From Dyadobacter sp. CY261 (GTDB lineage: Bacteria > Bacteroidota > Bacteroidia > Cytophagales > Spirosomataceae): a stretch of 64,000 nt of DNA. This document shows positions 1-9,345 of this stretch, in pieces. Where the stretch lies: contig NZ_JAKCPW010000001.1 of NCBI RefSeq assembly GCF_021440085.1, forward strand, positions 496,001 through 560,000. Reading direction: 5' to 3'. Below the pieces are notes generated by a model. It was not told the origin of the DNA. It was given only the letters and a program-made list of their open reading frames with translations, and did not search any database. Position numbers and translations under genes: made by a program. Every line of letters starts with the position of its first letter. Positions within the stretch are counted from its first letter, which is position 1.

Positions 1-477
1 ATACACGGCGTCGTCATAGTAGCCGTCCAAAAAGCCACGGATATCGAATGCGCCACTCATGCTGACCAGATAGGCGACCAAATCGGGGTGGCGGAAGGCG
101 AAATTGGCGGCATGAAACCCGCCGAAACTGCAACCCGCGACGCCGATTTTACCTACATTACATTGCGTTTTAATGTAGGGAACGAGCTCGTTTTTGAGGA
201 ATTTATCATACTGTATGTGGTTTAGCACCCGGTGTTCCGGGTTGAGGTGCTTGCCGTACCAGGAATCGGCATCGATGCTGTCGACACAGTAAATCTTGTA
301 TTTGCCCGACTCCACAAGCCACCGCACCGACTCGATCAATCCCATGTCTTTGGCCTGGTAATATCTGCCAAGCGTTGTCGGAAAAAGCAAAATAGGGTAG
401 CCCCAATTGCCGAAAACGAGCATCTCCACGTCTTTGCCGAGATGATGAGAATAGTATTTAATGTGCTTCTCTTCCAA
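1..477 (-). CDS. Esterase-family alpha/beta hydrolase, C-terminus cut by window edge
   Basis: The visible 159 residues match the putative esterase family (PF00756, enterochelin-esterase/feruloyl-esterase-like). The nucleophile elbow G-C-S-F-G-G lies near residue 117, preceded by the beta-strand/turn pattern usual for this fold. The stop lies left of position 1, so the His of the triad is not visible. No ATG precedes the conserved N-terminus; the TTG at 477 gives the best start, and the first in-frame ATG lies 18 codons later. No signal peptide is seen, so it is probably cytoplasmic. It is divergent from a second esterase of the same fold at 609. Substrate unknown. Confidence 0.75.
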   Translation of the reverse strand, partial: MEEKHIKYYSHHLGKDVEMLVFGNWGYPILLFPTTLGRYYQAKDMGLIESVRWLVESGKYKIYCVDSIDADSWYGKHLNPEHRVLNHIQYDKFLKNELVPYIKTQCNVGKIGVAGCSFGGFHAANFAFRHPDLVAYLVSMSGAFDIRGFLDGYYDDAVY

Positions 478-608
478 ACAAAGACGGGTTATAGATGATA
501 ATTGAAATATACAAAACAAATCATAGCATGCAAATTATTACCTTTCGGGTTTAACATCCATCCGAAGTCGCGCTTTGCATTGAGTTCAGCCGCTTCTCTC
601 AAAAAATA

Positions 609-1388
609 ATGCCCGAAAATATAGTTCTGCGTTCCACTTACCTTGAAAGGGAAGTAGCTGTTTCCGTATTACTGCCGATCGGTTTCGAAAGGTCCGCGAC
701 TTATCCGTTGGTTCTCTTCAACGATGGACAGGATTTCCAAGATTTACGAATGGAAGGAGCTGCGGAAGCATTGCAATTGGAGAAAAAAATGATCCCGTGC
801 GTGATAGCAGGTATTCATGCGAATGGTGCCCGCGTGCAAGAGTACGGTATTGCGCACCAGCCCGACTACGCAGGCCGGGGTGACAAAGCCGGTCTAACCA
901 CATCTTTTGTATTATATGAACTCATCCCGCATTTGGCCGAAAAATATAATACTGCCACAACAGGCATTACCTATGCCGGCTGCTCGTTGGGCGGGTTAAT
1001 GGCGCTGGACGCGGTCTGGAACCATCCCGAGGTGTTTGCTACCGCAGGTGTGTTCTCGGGCTCGCTTTGGTGGCGGCAGAAAGCGCTGGATGAAGGTTAT
1101 TCCGAAACGGACCGCATTATGCACCGGCACATCCGCGAAACGCAAAGGCGGTCTGATCTGAGGTTCTGGTTTCAGTGCGGCACCTGGGACGAGTACGACG
1201 ACCGTGATGACGACGGGGTGATCGATTCGATTCAGGATACGCTTGAATGCATAGCCGAACTCGAAAGGAAAAGTTATCGGTGGGGACGGGATATCCGATA
1301 TGTGGAGGTAAAAGAAGGGATGCACAACCCTGAAACGTGGGCAAAAGCCCTTCCTGACTTCCTAGAATGGGCGTCAGGAAGGCGATAG
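609..1388 (+). CDS. Putative esterase, alpha/beta-hydrolase fold
   Basis: A 259-residue protein of the PF00756 esterase group. The nucleophile motif G-C-S-L-G-G is at residues 124-129 (Ser126) and a C-terminal G-M-H-N supplies the likely catalytic His near 240. An Asp-rich loop (about 196-206) sits before the last helix. There is no signal peptide or lipobox, so it is inferred to be cytoplasmic, unlike the exported siderophore esterases. It is divergent from the esterase at 1-477 with about 130 bp between them, and converges on the acyl-CoA reductase with only 5 bp between stops. Substrate not predictable from sequence. Confidence 0.82.
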   Translation: MPENIVLRSTYLEREVAVSVLLPIGFERSATYPLVLFNDGQDFQDLRMEGAAEALQLEKKMIPCVIAGIHANGARVQEYGIAHQPDYAGRGDKAGLTTSFVLYELIPHLAEKYNTATTGITYAGCSLGGLMALDAVWNHPEVFATAGVFSGSLWWRQKALDEGYSETDRIMHRHIRETQRRSDLRFWFQCGTWDEYDDRDDDGVIDSIQDTLECIAELERKSYRWGRDIRYVEVKEGMHNPETWAKALPDFLEWASGRR

Positions 1389-1393
1389 CAAAA

Positions 1394-2416
1394 CTACAAT
1401 TCTGACAAAAAGGCCATTGTGTCTACCGAATCGGCATAATCGCTCAATGCTGGTAGCTGGGCAACACCAAAAGGGATAATACCCGGAATGCCGGTCGATT
1501 CGCTGCCGACTATGCATTGAATTTTTTCCTCCGATTCCGAAAGCACCTGCTGCGCCTCTTTCAGCGAGTTGTATGTTTCGTAATGCAATACACTGATCGC
1601 CGACACCAAAGTAGGGCTTTCGGTAATCAGCAGGAAGTTATTATCGAAATGCGGGACCCTGTTTACGAGGAATATCGACTTGTTGTATTCGTAATTGTTA
1701 AAATACTTGTGGTGATTGATGTAGTCCGGCGCCATATCCTCAATCGCTTCGTAAAACTTGGTAAAATCATATCCTGCGGGAACCATAAGTTTGGAAACAT
1801 TCCGGCAGCCAAGGCCAAAGTATTGTAGTATATCGCTACCCAGTGCCTTCAATTCTTCGGTAGTTTCGGCGCCCGTCAGCACGGCGACCGATGTCCGGTT
1901 CTTACGAATAATATGCGGTTTCTTGGCAAAATAGTAATGGAAGTAACGGGCGGTGTTGTCGCTTCCGGTAGCAATGTAGGCGTCGGAATCGTTAAGGCGC
2001 TCCACAAAACGGATGGAATCGGCAAGCTCAGGTTCGATTTCGATCAGTTTATCCAACATCGCATGGATCAGCACCTGGTCGTCCGAGCTGGGTTTGGCCA
2101 TCAGTGTGTGGCCGCTGATGAGGACACACAACGCATCATGAAAGCCTACCGCGGGGATGTTGCCTGCCATTACTACGCCCACTTTCTGCGGATTGGTGGG
2201 TTCAGGGTACTTTCCAGTCCATTTTTCGAGCTCGGCGGCGTCGAGGTACCTTGTCGCGATCGCATGCAGGGAGCGGGACACATTGGCGGGGATAAACCAG
2301 TTGTTTTTACTTTTCGCTCCCGCAACCCATTCTTCTATGACCGTTTCGTTCTGTTTTTCATTGATGAACTGGCCTAATCTGGCGAACGCATTTATCCTCC
2401 GAATTCTTGATATCAT
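1394..2416 (-). CDS. Acyl-CoA reductase (LuxC-like)
   Basis: A 340-residue protein resembling the LuxC acyl-CoA reductase family (PF05893), which reduces acyl-CoA or acyl-protein to an aldehyde with NAD(P)H. The catalytic Cys is probably residue 204 in G-L-G-C-R-N-V-S, and the nucleotide-binding region precedes it (V-V-M-A-G-N-I-P near 81-88). It is shorter than LuxC (about 480), as is usual for this Bacteroidota subgroup. It is divergent from a dicluster ferredoxin at 2546; that pair recurs in Bacteroidota genomes (recalled, not searched), which suggests a functional link, perhaps electron supply, but this is inference. Confidence 0.8.
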   Translation of the reverse strand: MISRIRRINAFARLGQFINEKQNETVIEEWVAGAKSKNNWFIPANVSRSLHAIATRYLDAAELEKWTGKYPEPTNPQKVGVVMAGNIPAVGFHDALCVLISGHTLMAKPSSDDQVLIHAMLDKLIEIEPELADSIRFVERLNDSDAYIATGSDNTARYFHYYFAKKPHIIRKNRTSVAVLTGAETTEELKALGSDILQYFGLGCRNVSKLMVPAGYDFTKFYEAIEDMAPDYINHHKYFNNYEYNKSIFLVNRVPHFDNNFLLITESPTLVSAISVLHYETYNSLKEAQQVLSESEEKIQCIVGSESTGIPGIIPFGVAQLPALSDYADSVDTMAFLSEL

Positions 2417-2468
2417 TCTACTCTGACTCTAAAAAGTTTAATGGCAAGTGCCGTTTTTATTTTTCTGA

Positions 2469-2893
<425 letters not shown>

Positions 2894-2919
2894 GACCTAC
2901 TGATCATAAAAAATACGAA

Positions 2920-2945
2920 GCCCGCTACACAGCGGGCTTTTTTTG
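2920..2945 (+). terminator. Rho-independent terminator after ferredoxin
   Basis: A perfect 7-bp GC-rich stem (GCCCGCT / AGCGGGC) with a 4-base loop is followed by a run of seven T. It lies 27 bases after the ferredoxin stop. Confidence 0.88.
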
Positions 2946-3159
2946 TGCCTTTACTATTCTGGAAATGTCATTATAATAATAAAATTTCTTAATAATTACA
3001 ATCACTTGTTTTAGAGAAAATTTTGTTTTCTTATCAATGTGCAGAATATTCGTTTTTTCTAAAAAAATGTGTTTTTCGTGATTTTGTGTTTCTAAAACGA
3101 TAAAAAACATGATAAAAATTAGAAAATTGGATTTTTTGATATAAATTTCACTTAGATTA
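2946..3159. other. AT-rich intergenic stretch, no gene seen
   Basis: About 210 bases of very AT-rich DNA between the ferredoxin terminator and the porin promoter. A 61-codon reading frame exists on the minus strand but has the composition of random AT-rich sequence and covers the terminator, so I do not call it. No RNA structure or repeat stands out. Confidence 0.5.
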
Positions 3160-3190
3160 TTTGATAAATATAATTTAAGTACAATATTTG
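3160..3190 (+). promoter_or_regulatory. Probable promoter of the porin/ammonium-channel pair
   Basis: TTTG at 3160-3163, 19 bases, then AATATTTG at 3183-3190. This matches the Bacteroidota -33/-7 promoter with one mismatch in the -7 box. The start point would be near 3197, some 43 bases before the porin ATG. No sigma-54-type site is visible. Confidence 0.48.
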
Positions 3191-3239
3191 ATCCAGTAAT
3201 GTAGCCGGAGAGTAATATTAACTTAAACAGAATATAATT

Positions 3240-4436
3240 ATGAAAAAAGTCTATTGCACAGTATTATCTTTGATGGTTCCTTTTTTGGGTTTTGCGAAGT
3301 CGGAAGAAGATAAAAAGGCGGTGAAGGCCGATACTGCGGTGGTAACGGAAGCCAAGGACGAGGAGGAAGCCAAAGGAGCATTCGCTTTCTCCGGCTATCT
3401 GGATTCCTATTACATGGCTAATTTCAACAAACCCGTATCCCGCTCAAACATGGGTGCGAGCAACGCACGTGTATTCGATCAGAAATCGGGTCAGTTCTCG
3501 CTCGGTCTGGTTCAGACGAAGGTTGCCTACACCAATGCGAAATCGGAAGCGGTAGTCGACCTGACTTTCGGTCCTAACGCCAACTTAGGTAACTACGGTA
3601 ACGCACTGTTCAGCACTGCGCTGGCCATCAAGCAAGCATACTTTACATACAAATTTACCGACAAGTTCTCGATGACGGCGGGACAGTTCGGTACGCACAT
3701 CGGGTACGAAGTGATCGACGCACCGGCCAACTTCAACTACTCGCTTTCAAACCTGTTCAACAACGGTCCATTCTACCACACCGGTTTGAAAGCCACCTAC
3801 GCATTCTCTGACAAGGCATCGTTGATGGTGGGTGTTGTAAACAATGTGGATGGTTTGGGAGACAACAACCGCGCGAAAGGCATCATCAGCCAATTGTACT
3901 TCAAGCCGGTTGAAAACTGGAACGTTTATGTGAACTACATCGGAAGCAATGAGGCAAATACCGATTCATTGGGCAAACAGCCGGATGGTTTCTACCAGGT
4001 ATTCGACCTTACGACCAGCTTCCAGATAACTGAGAAATTCCTCCTGGGTCTGAACGCCGCGTACGGATCGCAAAAAGGAGATTATCAGGGAGCAGGTGGT
4101 CCGGTTGACTCTGAGTCATGGGGTGGCTTCGCAGTATATGCCAACACAGCCATCACAGATAACTTCGGAATCGGAGCCCGTTACGAATATTTCAATAATG
4201 ATAAAGGTGTACGCGGTTTGCTGACTCCTGCTGGAACAGGTACAAAAGTTAACTCGGTAACATTGACCGGTAACATCAGCCTGGCCGACGGACACATTCT
4301 CGTAAAACCGGAGTTCCGTCTGGACGCATATCCTAAGCAAAGCGGCGGCGAAGCGCAGCAGTTCCAGGATTCAGATGGAGAGTGGACCAAAAACAGCCAA
4401 ACTACTTTCGGACTCGCATTTATTTACAAATTTTAA
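3240..4436 (+). CDS. Outer-membrane beta-barrel porin
   Basis: A 398-residue exported protein: signal peptide (about 1-19, cleaved after F-A-K or nearby), a charged Lys/Glu/Asp-rich linker (about 20-48), then alternating amphipathic beta strands to a C-terminal strand ending F-I-Y-K-F, the aromatic terminus used for BAM insertion. It resembles the porin family of Bacteroidota (PF07642, BBP2). The ammonium channel follows after 59 bp, so it may let ammonium or small amines cross the outer membrane; that role is inferred from position only. Codon use is strongly biased, suggesting high expression. Confidence 0.82.
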   Translation: MKKVYCTVLSLMVPFLGFAKSEEDKKAVKADTAVVTEAKDEEEAKGAFAFSGYLDSYYMANFNKPVSRSNMGASNARVFDQKSGQFSLGLVQTKVAYTNAKSEAVVDLTFGPNANLGNYGNALFSTALAIKQAYFTYKFTDKFSMTAGQFGTHIGYEVIDAPANFNYSLSNLFNNGPFYHTGLKATYAFSDKASLMVGVVNNVDGLGDNNRAKGIISQLYFKPVENWNVYVNYIGSNEANTDSLGKQPDGFYQVFDLTTSFQITEKFLLGLNAAYGSQKGDYQGAGGPVDSESWGGFAVYANTAITDNFGIGARYEYFNNDKGVRGLLTPAGTGTKVNSVTLTGNISLADGHILVKPEFRLDAYPKQSGGEAQQFQDSDGEWTKNSQTTFGLAFIYKF

Positions 4437-4495
4437 CAGTCATCGCATTTCACACGAATACCTTCTTAATCTAATAAAAACAATAATTTACAACA

Positions 4496-5815
4496 ATGGA
4501 AAAACGTAATTTTATCCCACTGATTATTCTCCTGGTAATCAGCATCCTCGGTGCCTTCGTCCCCAATGTTCCGACACAGATCGTGACGGAGGGCATCAAT
4601 TCGGGCGACACGGCGTGGATGCTCGTATCTGCCGCGCTGGTATTGCTCATGACCCCGGGTCTGGCTTACTTCTACGGGGGAATGGTTAACACCAAAAACG
4701 TCATTTCCACAATGCTCCAGAGCTTTATCGCAATGGGTGTAATCAGTGTGGTATGGATAGTTTTCGGTTTCAGCCTTGCATTTGGTGAAGACATGGGTGG
4801 TTTCGTTGGAAACCCCATGACGCACTTCATGTTCAAAGGTGTATTGGATGGCCCGGTTTGGGGTACTATTCCTTTCGCCTTGTTCGCAATGTTCCAATTG
4901 AAGTTTGCGGTGATCACTCCTGCGCTTGTAACTGGCTCGATGGCTGAGCGAATCAACTTCCGTTCTTACGTTCTTTTCATTATTCTGTTCTGCGTGTTCA
5001 TCTATTCTCCGCTTGCCCACATGACATGGCATGCAGACGGTCTGCTTTTCAAAATGGGTGTTCTTGACTTCGCTGGTGGAACTGTGGTTCACATGTCTGC
5101 TGGTTGGGCTGCTTTGGCTGGTGCACTTTATCTGAAACGTCGCAAGTCGCTCCTCGAAGATCACGTACTTCCTCCTGCTAACATTCCATTTGTATTGTTA
5201 GGAACTGGTTTGCTGTGGTTCGGATGGTTCGGTTTCAACGCCGGTTCTGCTCTGACAGCTTCTCCATTGGCGGTTTCAGCTTTCGCTACTACCAACACTG
5301 CCGCTGGTGCTGCTGGTCTTGCATGGGTTCTTTTCGATGCTGCGAAAGGCAAAAAAGTATCTGCACTTGGTTTCTGTATCGGTGCGGTTGTAGGTCTGGT
5401 TGCTATTACGCCGGCTGCTGGTTTCGTAACTGTTCCTGCTTCTCTGTTCATCGGTACTGTGGCTGCGATCATCTCTAACTATGTAGCTCACCTGCGTACA
5501 CGTTCTACTTTGGACGATACATTGGATGTATTTCCTTGCCACGGTGTAGGTGGTATGGTAGGTATGCTGATGACCGGTATCTTCGCAACGAGCGGTGTTA
5601 ACTCATTGGTAGTAGACCAAGGTCTGGCATTCGGAGAAACCAAGTTGTTCATCAATCACGTGATCGCCCTGGTAGGTGTATCAGTATTCGCATTCGGTGG
5701 TTCATTCCTGTTGCTGAAACTGGTTGACCTCGTATTGCCACTCCGCGTATCTGAATCTGACGAAAAAACAGGTCTGGATATCAGCCAGCACGACGAATTC
5801 CTTGTAGAAGCTTAA
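4496..5815 (+). CDS. amt: Ammonium transporter (Amt family)
   Basis: A 439-residue inner-membrane ammonium channel with about 11-12 hydrophobic helices. The two conserved pore His residues are visible in V-V-H-M-S-A-G-W (about 200) and C-H-G-V-G-G-M-V-G (about 348), and the external Trp/Phe gate region Y-F-Y-G-G-M lies near residue 60. No glnK/glnB P-II gene follows; the terminator comes 25 bp after the stop. It probably shares a transcript with the upstream porin. Glutamine synthetases that would assimilate the imported ammonium lie 3.5-7 kb downstream. Confidence 0.95.
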   Translation: MEKRNFIPLIILLVISILGAFVPNVPTQIVTEGINSGDTAWMLVSAALVLLMTPGLAYFYGGMVNTKNVISTMLQSFIAMGVISVVWIVFGFSLAFGEDMGGFVGNPMTHFMFKGVLDGPVWGTIPFALFAMFQLKFAVITPALVTGSMAERINFRSYVLFIILFCVFIYSPLAHMTWHADGLLFKMGVLDFAGGTVVHMSAGWAALAGALYLKRRKSLLEDHVLPPANIPFVLLGTGLLWFGWFGFNAGSALTASPLAVSAFATTNTAAGAAGLAWVLFDAAKGKKVSALGFCIGAVVGLVAITPAAGFVTVPASLFIGTVAAIISNYVAHLRTRSTLDDTLDVFPCHGVGGMVGMLMTGIFATSGVNSLVVDQGLAFGETKLFINHVIALVGVSVFAFGGSFLLLKLVDLVLPLRVSESDEKTGLDISQHDEFLVEA

Positions 5816-5839
5816 TCTAAACTATAAGAGTAAAAAGGG

Positions 5840-5870
5840 AAAGCCCGGCCAATTTGGTCGGGCTTTCTTT
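5840..5870 (+). terminator. Terminator after the ammonium channel gene
   Basis: An 11-bp stem (AAAGCCCGGCC paired with GGTCGGGCTTT, one G-T pair), 5-base loop, followed by TCTTTGTT. Typical rho-independent form. Confidence 0.85.
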
Positions 5871-5906
5871 GTTATTCCTTTTCTTGATTCCTTTCATTTT
5901 AAAATC

Positions 5907-5972
5907 CCCGGGTCAAAACCCGGGCAATGGATATGCTCTCTATGGTTCCTTGCCGTCGACTTAAGTCGACGG
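5907..5972. repeat. Double palindrome, REP-like
   Basis: Two perfect inverted repeats lie in the gap between two converging genes. The first is CCCGGGT / ACCCGGG with a 4-base spacer at 5907-5924. The second is a 20-base perfect palindrome at 5953-5972 (CCGTCGACTT / AAGTCGACGG). There is no T-run, so neither looks like a simple terminator. The layout of paired hairpins in an intergenic gap is that of a mobile REP-like element. Confidence 0.6.
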
Positions 5973-5996
5973 TACTAGATAAAAAGAGCTAGCGCC

Positions 5997-7325
5997 TTAA
6001 TGCACTAAAATCTCCTCCTGAATCTCAGTAACTTCCATTAGGTTTTCGGCATTAATATGATCATACCGCACTTCCTTGGTTTCATTGATCAGCAGCGGGT
6101 CATATTTTACAGCTACGCGAACGTAGTTGCCGGTAAAGCCCAGCATTTGCCCGTTTTGAATTTCATCTTCAAACAATACTTTGCCTTCCTTGCCAATCTG
6201 GCTTTCGTAGAAAAAGCGTTTCTTTTTATCTGAAAGAATATGCAGCATTTTGGAACGCTCGGCTCTTTCGCCTTTGTTGACAATTGGCCGAATGGCTAAC
6301 GCAGCAGTATTTTCCCTTTCGGAATAAGTGAAAACGTGCAAATAAGAAACTTCCAACTCATTCAAAAAGTGATAGGTTTCTTCGAATAGCTCCCTGGTTT
6401 CACCGGGATGGCCCACGATCACGTCCACGCCAATGCAGCAATCCGGCATCAGCGATTTGATCTTCGCCACGCGTTCGGTATAAAGTTCGCGTTTGTAGCG
6501 ACGCTTCATCAGGCCCAAAACCTTATTGGATCCAGATTGTAATGGGATATGGAAATGCGGCGCGAAGCGTTTCGACTGAGCCACAAATTCAATGATCTCA
6601 TCGGTCAGAAGATTTGGTTCGATGGAGGAAATGCGGAAACGTTCGATGCCTTCCACCTCGTCCAATGCTTTGACCAAATCCAGGAAAGTTTCATCACGGA
6701 CACCATTGCGCAAACCGAAATCGCCGATATTAACACCTGTGAGTACGATTTCCTTTACGTCGCGCGCTGCAATGTCACGCGCGGCTTTCACAATGTTTTC
6801 GATGCTGTCCGACCGGCTCTTTCCACGTGCGAGCGGGATCGTGCAGTATGCGCATGGGTAGTCGCAACCGTCCTGCACTTTCAGGAACGTACGCGTGCGA
6901 TCGTTGAGCGAGTAGGAGGTATGGTATTCAACGGCATGGTCGATGCTGGAAGCAATAACCTGAGCAGGCTGGCCGGATGGGGCTTTTTCAAAGGTATCGA
7001 TCAACTCCACCAGACGAAATTTTTCAGCGGCACCCAAAACAGCGTCTACACCTGGAATTTCAGAGATTTCTTTGGGTTTCAGCTGTGCATAACACCCGAT
7101 GATCGCTATATAACCGTCCGCATTGATCTTTTGCGCCTCGCGAACGATCTTCCGGCATTTCTTGTCGGCATTCTCGGTAACAGAGCAGGTATTGATGATA
7201 AATATGTCGGGATTTTCATTGAATTCCACTTTGCGATAACCCTTATCCTCGAACATCCGTCCGATAGAAGAGCTCTCAGAGTAATTCAGCTTGCACCCTA
7301 ATGTGTAAAAAGCGACTTTCTTCAT
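5997..7325 (-). CDS. mtaB: tRNA t6A37 methylthiotransferase MtaB
   Basis: A 442-residue radical-SAM enzyme that converts t6A37 to ms2t6A37 in tRNAs reading ANN codons. The N-terminal methylthiotransferase domain shows its three cluster Cys (L-G-C near 10, N-T-C near 47, I-G-C-Y near 80). The radical-SAM motif C-D-Y-P-C-A-Y-C is near residues 154-161, and a TRAM-like region closes the protein. The N-terminal sequence Y-T-L-G-C-K-L-N separates MtaB from MiaB and RimO. It lies 36 bp downstream of the sulfatase gene on the same strand, probably co-transcribed. Confidence 0.93.
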   Translation of the reverse strand: MKKVAFYTLGCKLNYSESSSIGRMFEDKGYRKVEFNENPDIFIINTCSVTENADKKCRKIVREAQKINADGYIAIIGCYAQLKPKEISEIPGVDAVLGAAEKFRLVELIDTFEKAPSGQPAQVIASSIDHAVEYHTSYSLNDRTRTFLKVQDGCDYPCAYCTIPLARGKSRSDSIENIVKAARDIAARDVKEIVLTGVNIGDFGLRNGVRDETFLDLVKALDEVEGIERFRISSIEPNLLTDEIIEFVAQSKRFAPHFHIPLQSGSNKVLGLMKRRYKRELYTERVAKIKSLMPDCCIGVDVIVGHPGETRELFEETYHFLNELEVSYLHVFTYSERENTAALAIRPIVNKGERAERSKMLHILSDKKKRFFYESQIGKEGKVLFEDEIQNGQMLGFTGNYVRVAVKYDPLLINETKEVRYDHINAENLMEVTEIQEEILVH

Positions 7326-7361
7326 TGTTTTGAAATATCCTGCAAAATTACACCTTTATTA

Positions 7362-9197
7362 TCAACGCCTTAAATAATCTCCAAAAGAAGATTGCAGGTA
7401 AGCCTTCGAAAGCGGTTCTTCCTGCCTGGGCAAAGCGCCGTTTTTCTCGGTGATATTCCCCCCGATGTTGTCCCTTACCAGGAACCCGTCGGGACGCATC
7501 CAGCCAAGGCCATTGTTGAATGCGAAATAGGCAAAATCCTTACGGCCTTTCTTGAAAATGTCGTTACTCCATGCAAAAGTTCCGGAGGGGATGCGCATTT
7601 GGTTTAATAGCGTGGCGGCCAGGTCGGTTTGCGACGCGAGGGTGTCTACGTGCGAGGGGGCTGCTTTTAATGCGCCGCCAAGCCACAGCATCGGAATGTG
7701 GAATTCGGCCGGCTTGTCTTTCCGTGTTTCTGGCAATGGATGGCCGTGGTCGGCGATGATGACTACGAGCGTATTTTTCCACCAGGACTTTGTCTTGGCT
7801 TCTCGGAGAAATGTTCCGAGAGATTCGTCGGTATAATGCAACGCGTTCAGGAACAGGTGCTCGGGATCGGTGCCTGGGATCGCGGTTTTGGTGGGCACCT
7901 CGAATGGCTCGTGGCTGCTTAATGTAAATAGGGTCGAGAAGAATGGCTGCTTTTCCTTATCCAGGTCATTTAAAAGTCGGCTGAAGACCACATGATCGTG
8001 AGCACCCCACTTAGAGTTCATGTCTTTAGAATCGAAATTGTCCCTGTCGATGATCCGGTCGAAACCCTGTTGAAGGAAATAGGATTTCATGTTTGCAAAT
8101 TCTGTCTCGCCTCCGTAATAGAATGAAGTTTGCCAGCCCCGTTCTTTGAAAATTGTGGGCAATGAGGAAAGAGACGCCGTTTTTTTGGGTATTTTAATGA
8201 TAGAAGTGGTTGGCTGGGCAGGGTAACCGCTCAAAATGGCTACCATTCCCTTGTCGCTCCGGTTACCGCTTGCATATATATGGGTAAACAGCAGCCCTTC
8301 TTTGGCAATTTGATCAAACTGCGGGGTAACGTCTTTTACGCCGCCTAACGAACCGACCGCTTTGGCCGTAAAACTTTCCCAGATGATCACCAGCACATTC
8401 TTTTTGCCGACCGAGTCGATAACCTGCTCGGTTTCGCCAATTGACTGATATAAGTTTGCCACAGTTTTATCAGCCTCGACATCTTCTGTGTATTTGAATG
8501 GGTTTTCATTAGAATAGCTTTCATTCAAAAGGGACCGCACATAATTCCACGGCACATTGACGGCGGCGTAATTGGCAAATGCCTTGTCGCTGAAAAACAC
8601 AGCGCTTTCGTTCATCGGGGCCAGCTGAAAACCACCGCGAATGGGGATGATAAGGCTTCCGGCGACAATCAGGAATGTGGGTATTGTGTATAAATGCGAT
8701 GTTCTGCTGAAAGAGCTGGTAATACGCCGGATGATGGTTTGCAAAACGCGGTTGACAAGAAAGATAAGCCCTATCAGCAGCAGCACCAGCGGAACTACCG
8801 GCGCGGCGCCCATGGAAGCGAAGGCCTCGGCAGGCGTTTCGAGGTAATGCAGCGAGCTTGCGTCGATGCGGAAACCCCAGGCCCTGAATAATTCGAGATC
8901 TACTACCGTGAGCAGGGTGATCAGCAATACTATAATGGCGGTGTAAATGGACAACGTTTTGCGGTACCAGTTCCAGCGCTGACCGGTGAAAATCATTAAT
9001 AATGTCGGGATCGCGAGTATATAGGCCGCGAAGGAAATGTCCATCGGCAAGCCGTGGCCCGCGCTGGCAACCCATAGGGAAGACGGCAATTCCAACGCCT
9101 TTTTATAATGATATGCCAGGAAAATAATCCGGAAAAACTGGAAGATAACCACCCAGGCCAGCCAGTACAAGGCAACGAATTCAAGTCTTTTACGCAT
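7362..9197 (-). CDS. LTA-synthase-like membrane sulfatase/phosphoglycerol transferase
   Basis: A 611-residue inner-membrane protein: about five N-terminal transmembrane helices (within 1-190), then an alkaline-phosphatase-fold domain facing the periplasm (about 265-560). Metal-ligand motifs are visible: I-W-E-S-F at the start of the domain and I-A-D-H-G-H-P near its end. The family transfers head groups such as phosphoglycerol or phosphoethanolamine, or hydrolyses sulfates; the true substrate is unknown. At the usual nucleophile position the motif reads G-N-R-S-D-K-G, with Ser where lipoteichoic acid synthases have Thr. Upstream of mtaB in a likely two-gene unit. Confidence 0.82.
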   Translation of the reverse strand: MRKRLEFVALYWLAWVVIFQFFRIIFLAYHYKKALELPSSLWVASAGHGLPMDISFAAYILAIPTLLMIFTGQRWNWYRKTLSIYTAIIVLLITLLTVVDLELFRAWGFRIDASSLHYLETPAEAFASMGAAPVVPLVLLLIGLIFLVNRVLQTIIRRITSSFSRTSHLYTIPTFLIVAGSLIIPIRGGFQLAPMNESAVFFSDKAFANYAAVNVPWNYVRSLLNESYSNENPFKYTEDVEADKTVANLYQSIGETEQVIDSVGKKNVLVIIWESFTAKAVGSLGGVKDVTPQFDQIAKEGLLFTHIYASGNRSDKGMVAILSGYPAQPTTSIIKIPKKTASLSSLPTIFKERGWQTSFYYGGETEFANMKSYFLQQGFDRIIDRDNFDSKDMNSKWGAHDHVVFSRLLNDLDKEKQPFFSTLFTLSSHEPFEVPTKTAIPGTDPEHLFLNALHYTDESLGTFLREAKTKSWWKNTLVVIIADHGHPLPETRKDKPAEFHIPMLWLGGALKAAPSHVDTLASQTDLAATLLNQMRIPSGTFAWSNDIFKKGRKDFAYFAFNNGLGWMRPDGFLVRDNIGGNITEKNGALPRQEEPLSKAYLQSSFGDYLRR

Positions 9198-9285
9198 TGG
9201 TGTCTTTGAACAATTTGCAAAGTTCTTAAAAATGCGCTAACCTGTGGTAACCGTTGGACAGCTATTATGAAAATGTCCGGGCGAA

Positions 9286-9317
9286 TTGTTGTTCGTATCG
9301 GTAAATAGATAATTTTG
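9286..9317 (+). promoter_or_regulatory. Promoter of GSIII
   Basis: TAATTTTG at 9310-9317 is a perfect TAnnTTTG -7 box. TTG triplets at 9286 and 9289 lie 21 and 18 bases upstream. The inferred start near 9324 leaves a short leader before the ATG at 9346. Confidence 0.58.
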
Positions 9318-9345
9318 GGGAGAATTAATATAAATCAATAAATAC

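Noticed and set aside
2925..3110. 61-codon minus-strand frame
   Set aside because: AT-rich random-like sequence that covers the ferredoxin terminator.
6549..7301. 250-codon plus-strand frame inside mtaB
   Set aside because: Lies wholly opposite mtaB, whose motifs are intact; no homology-like features.
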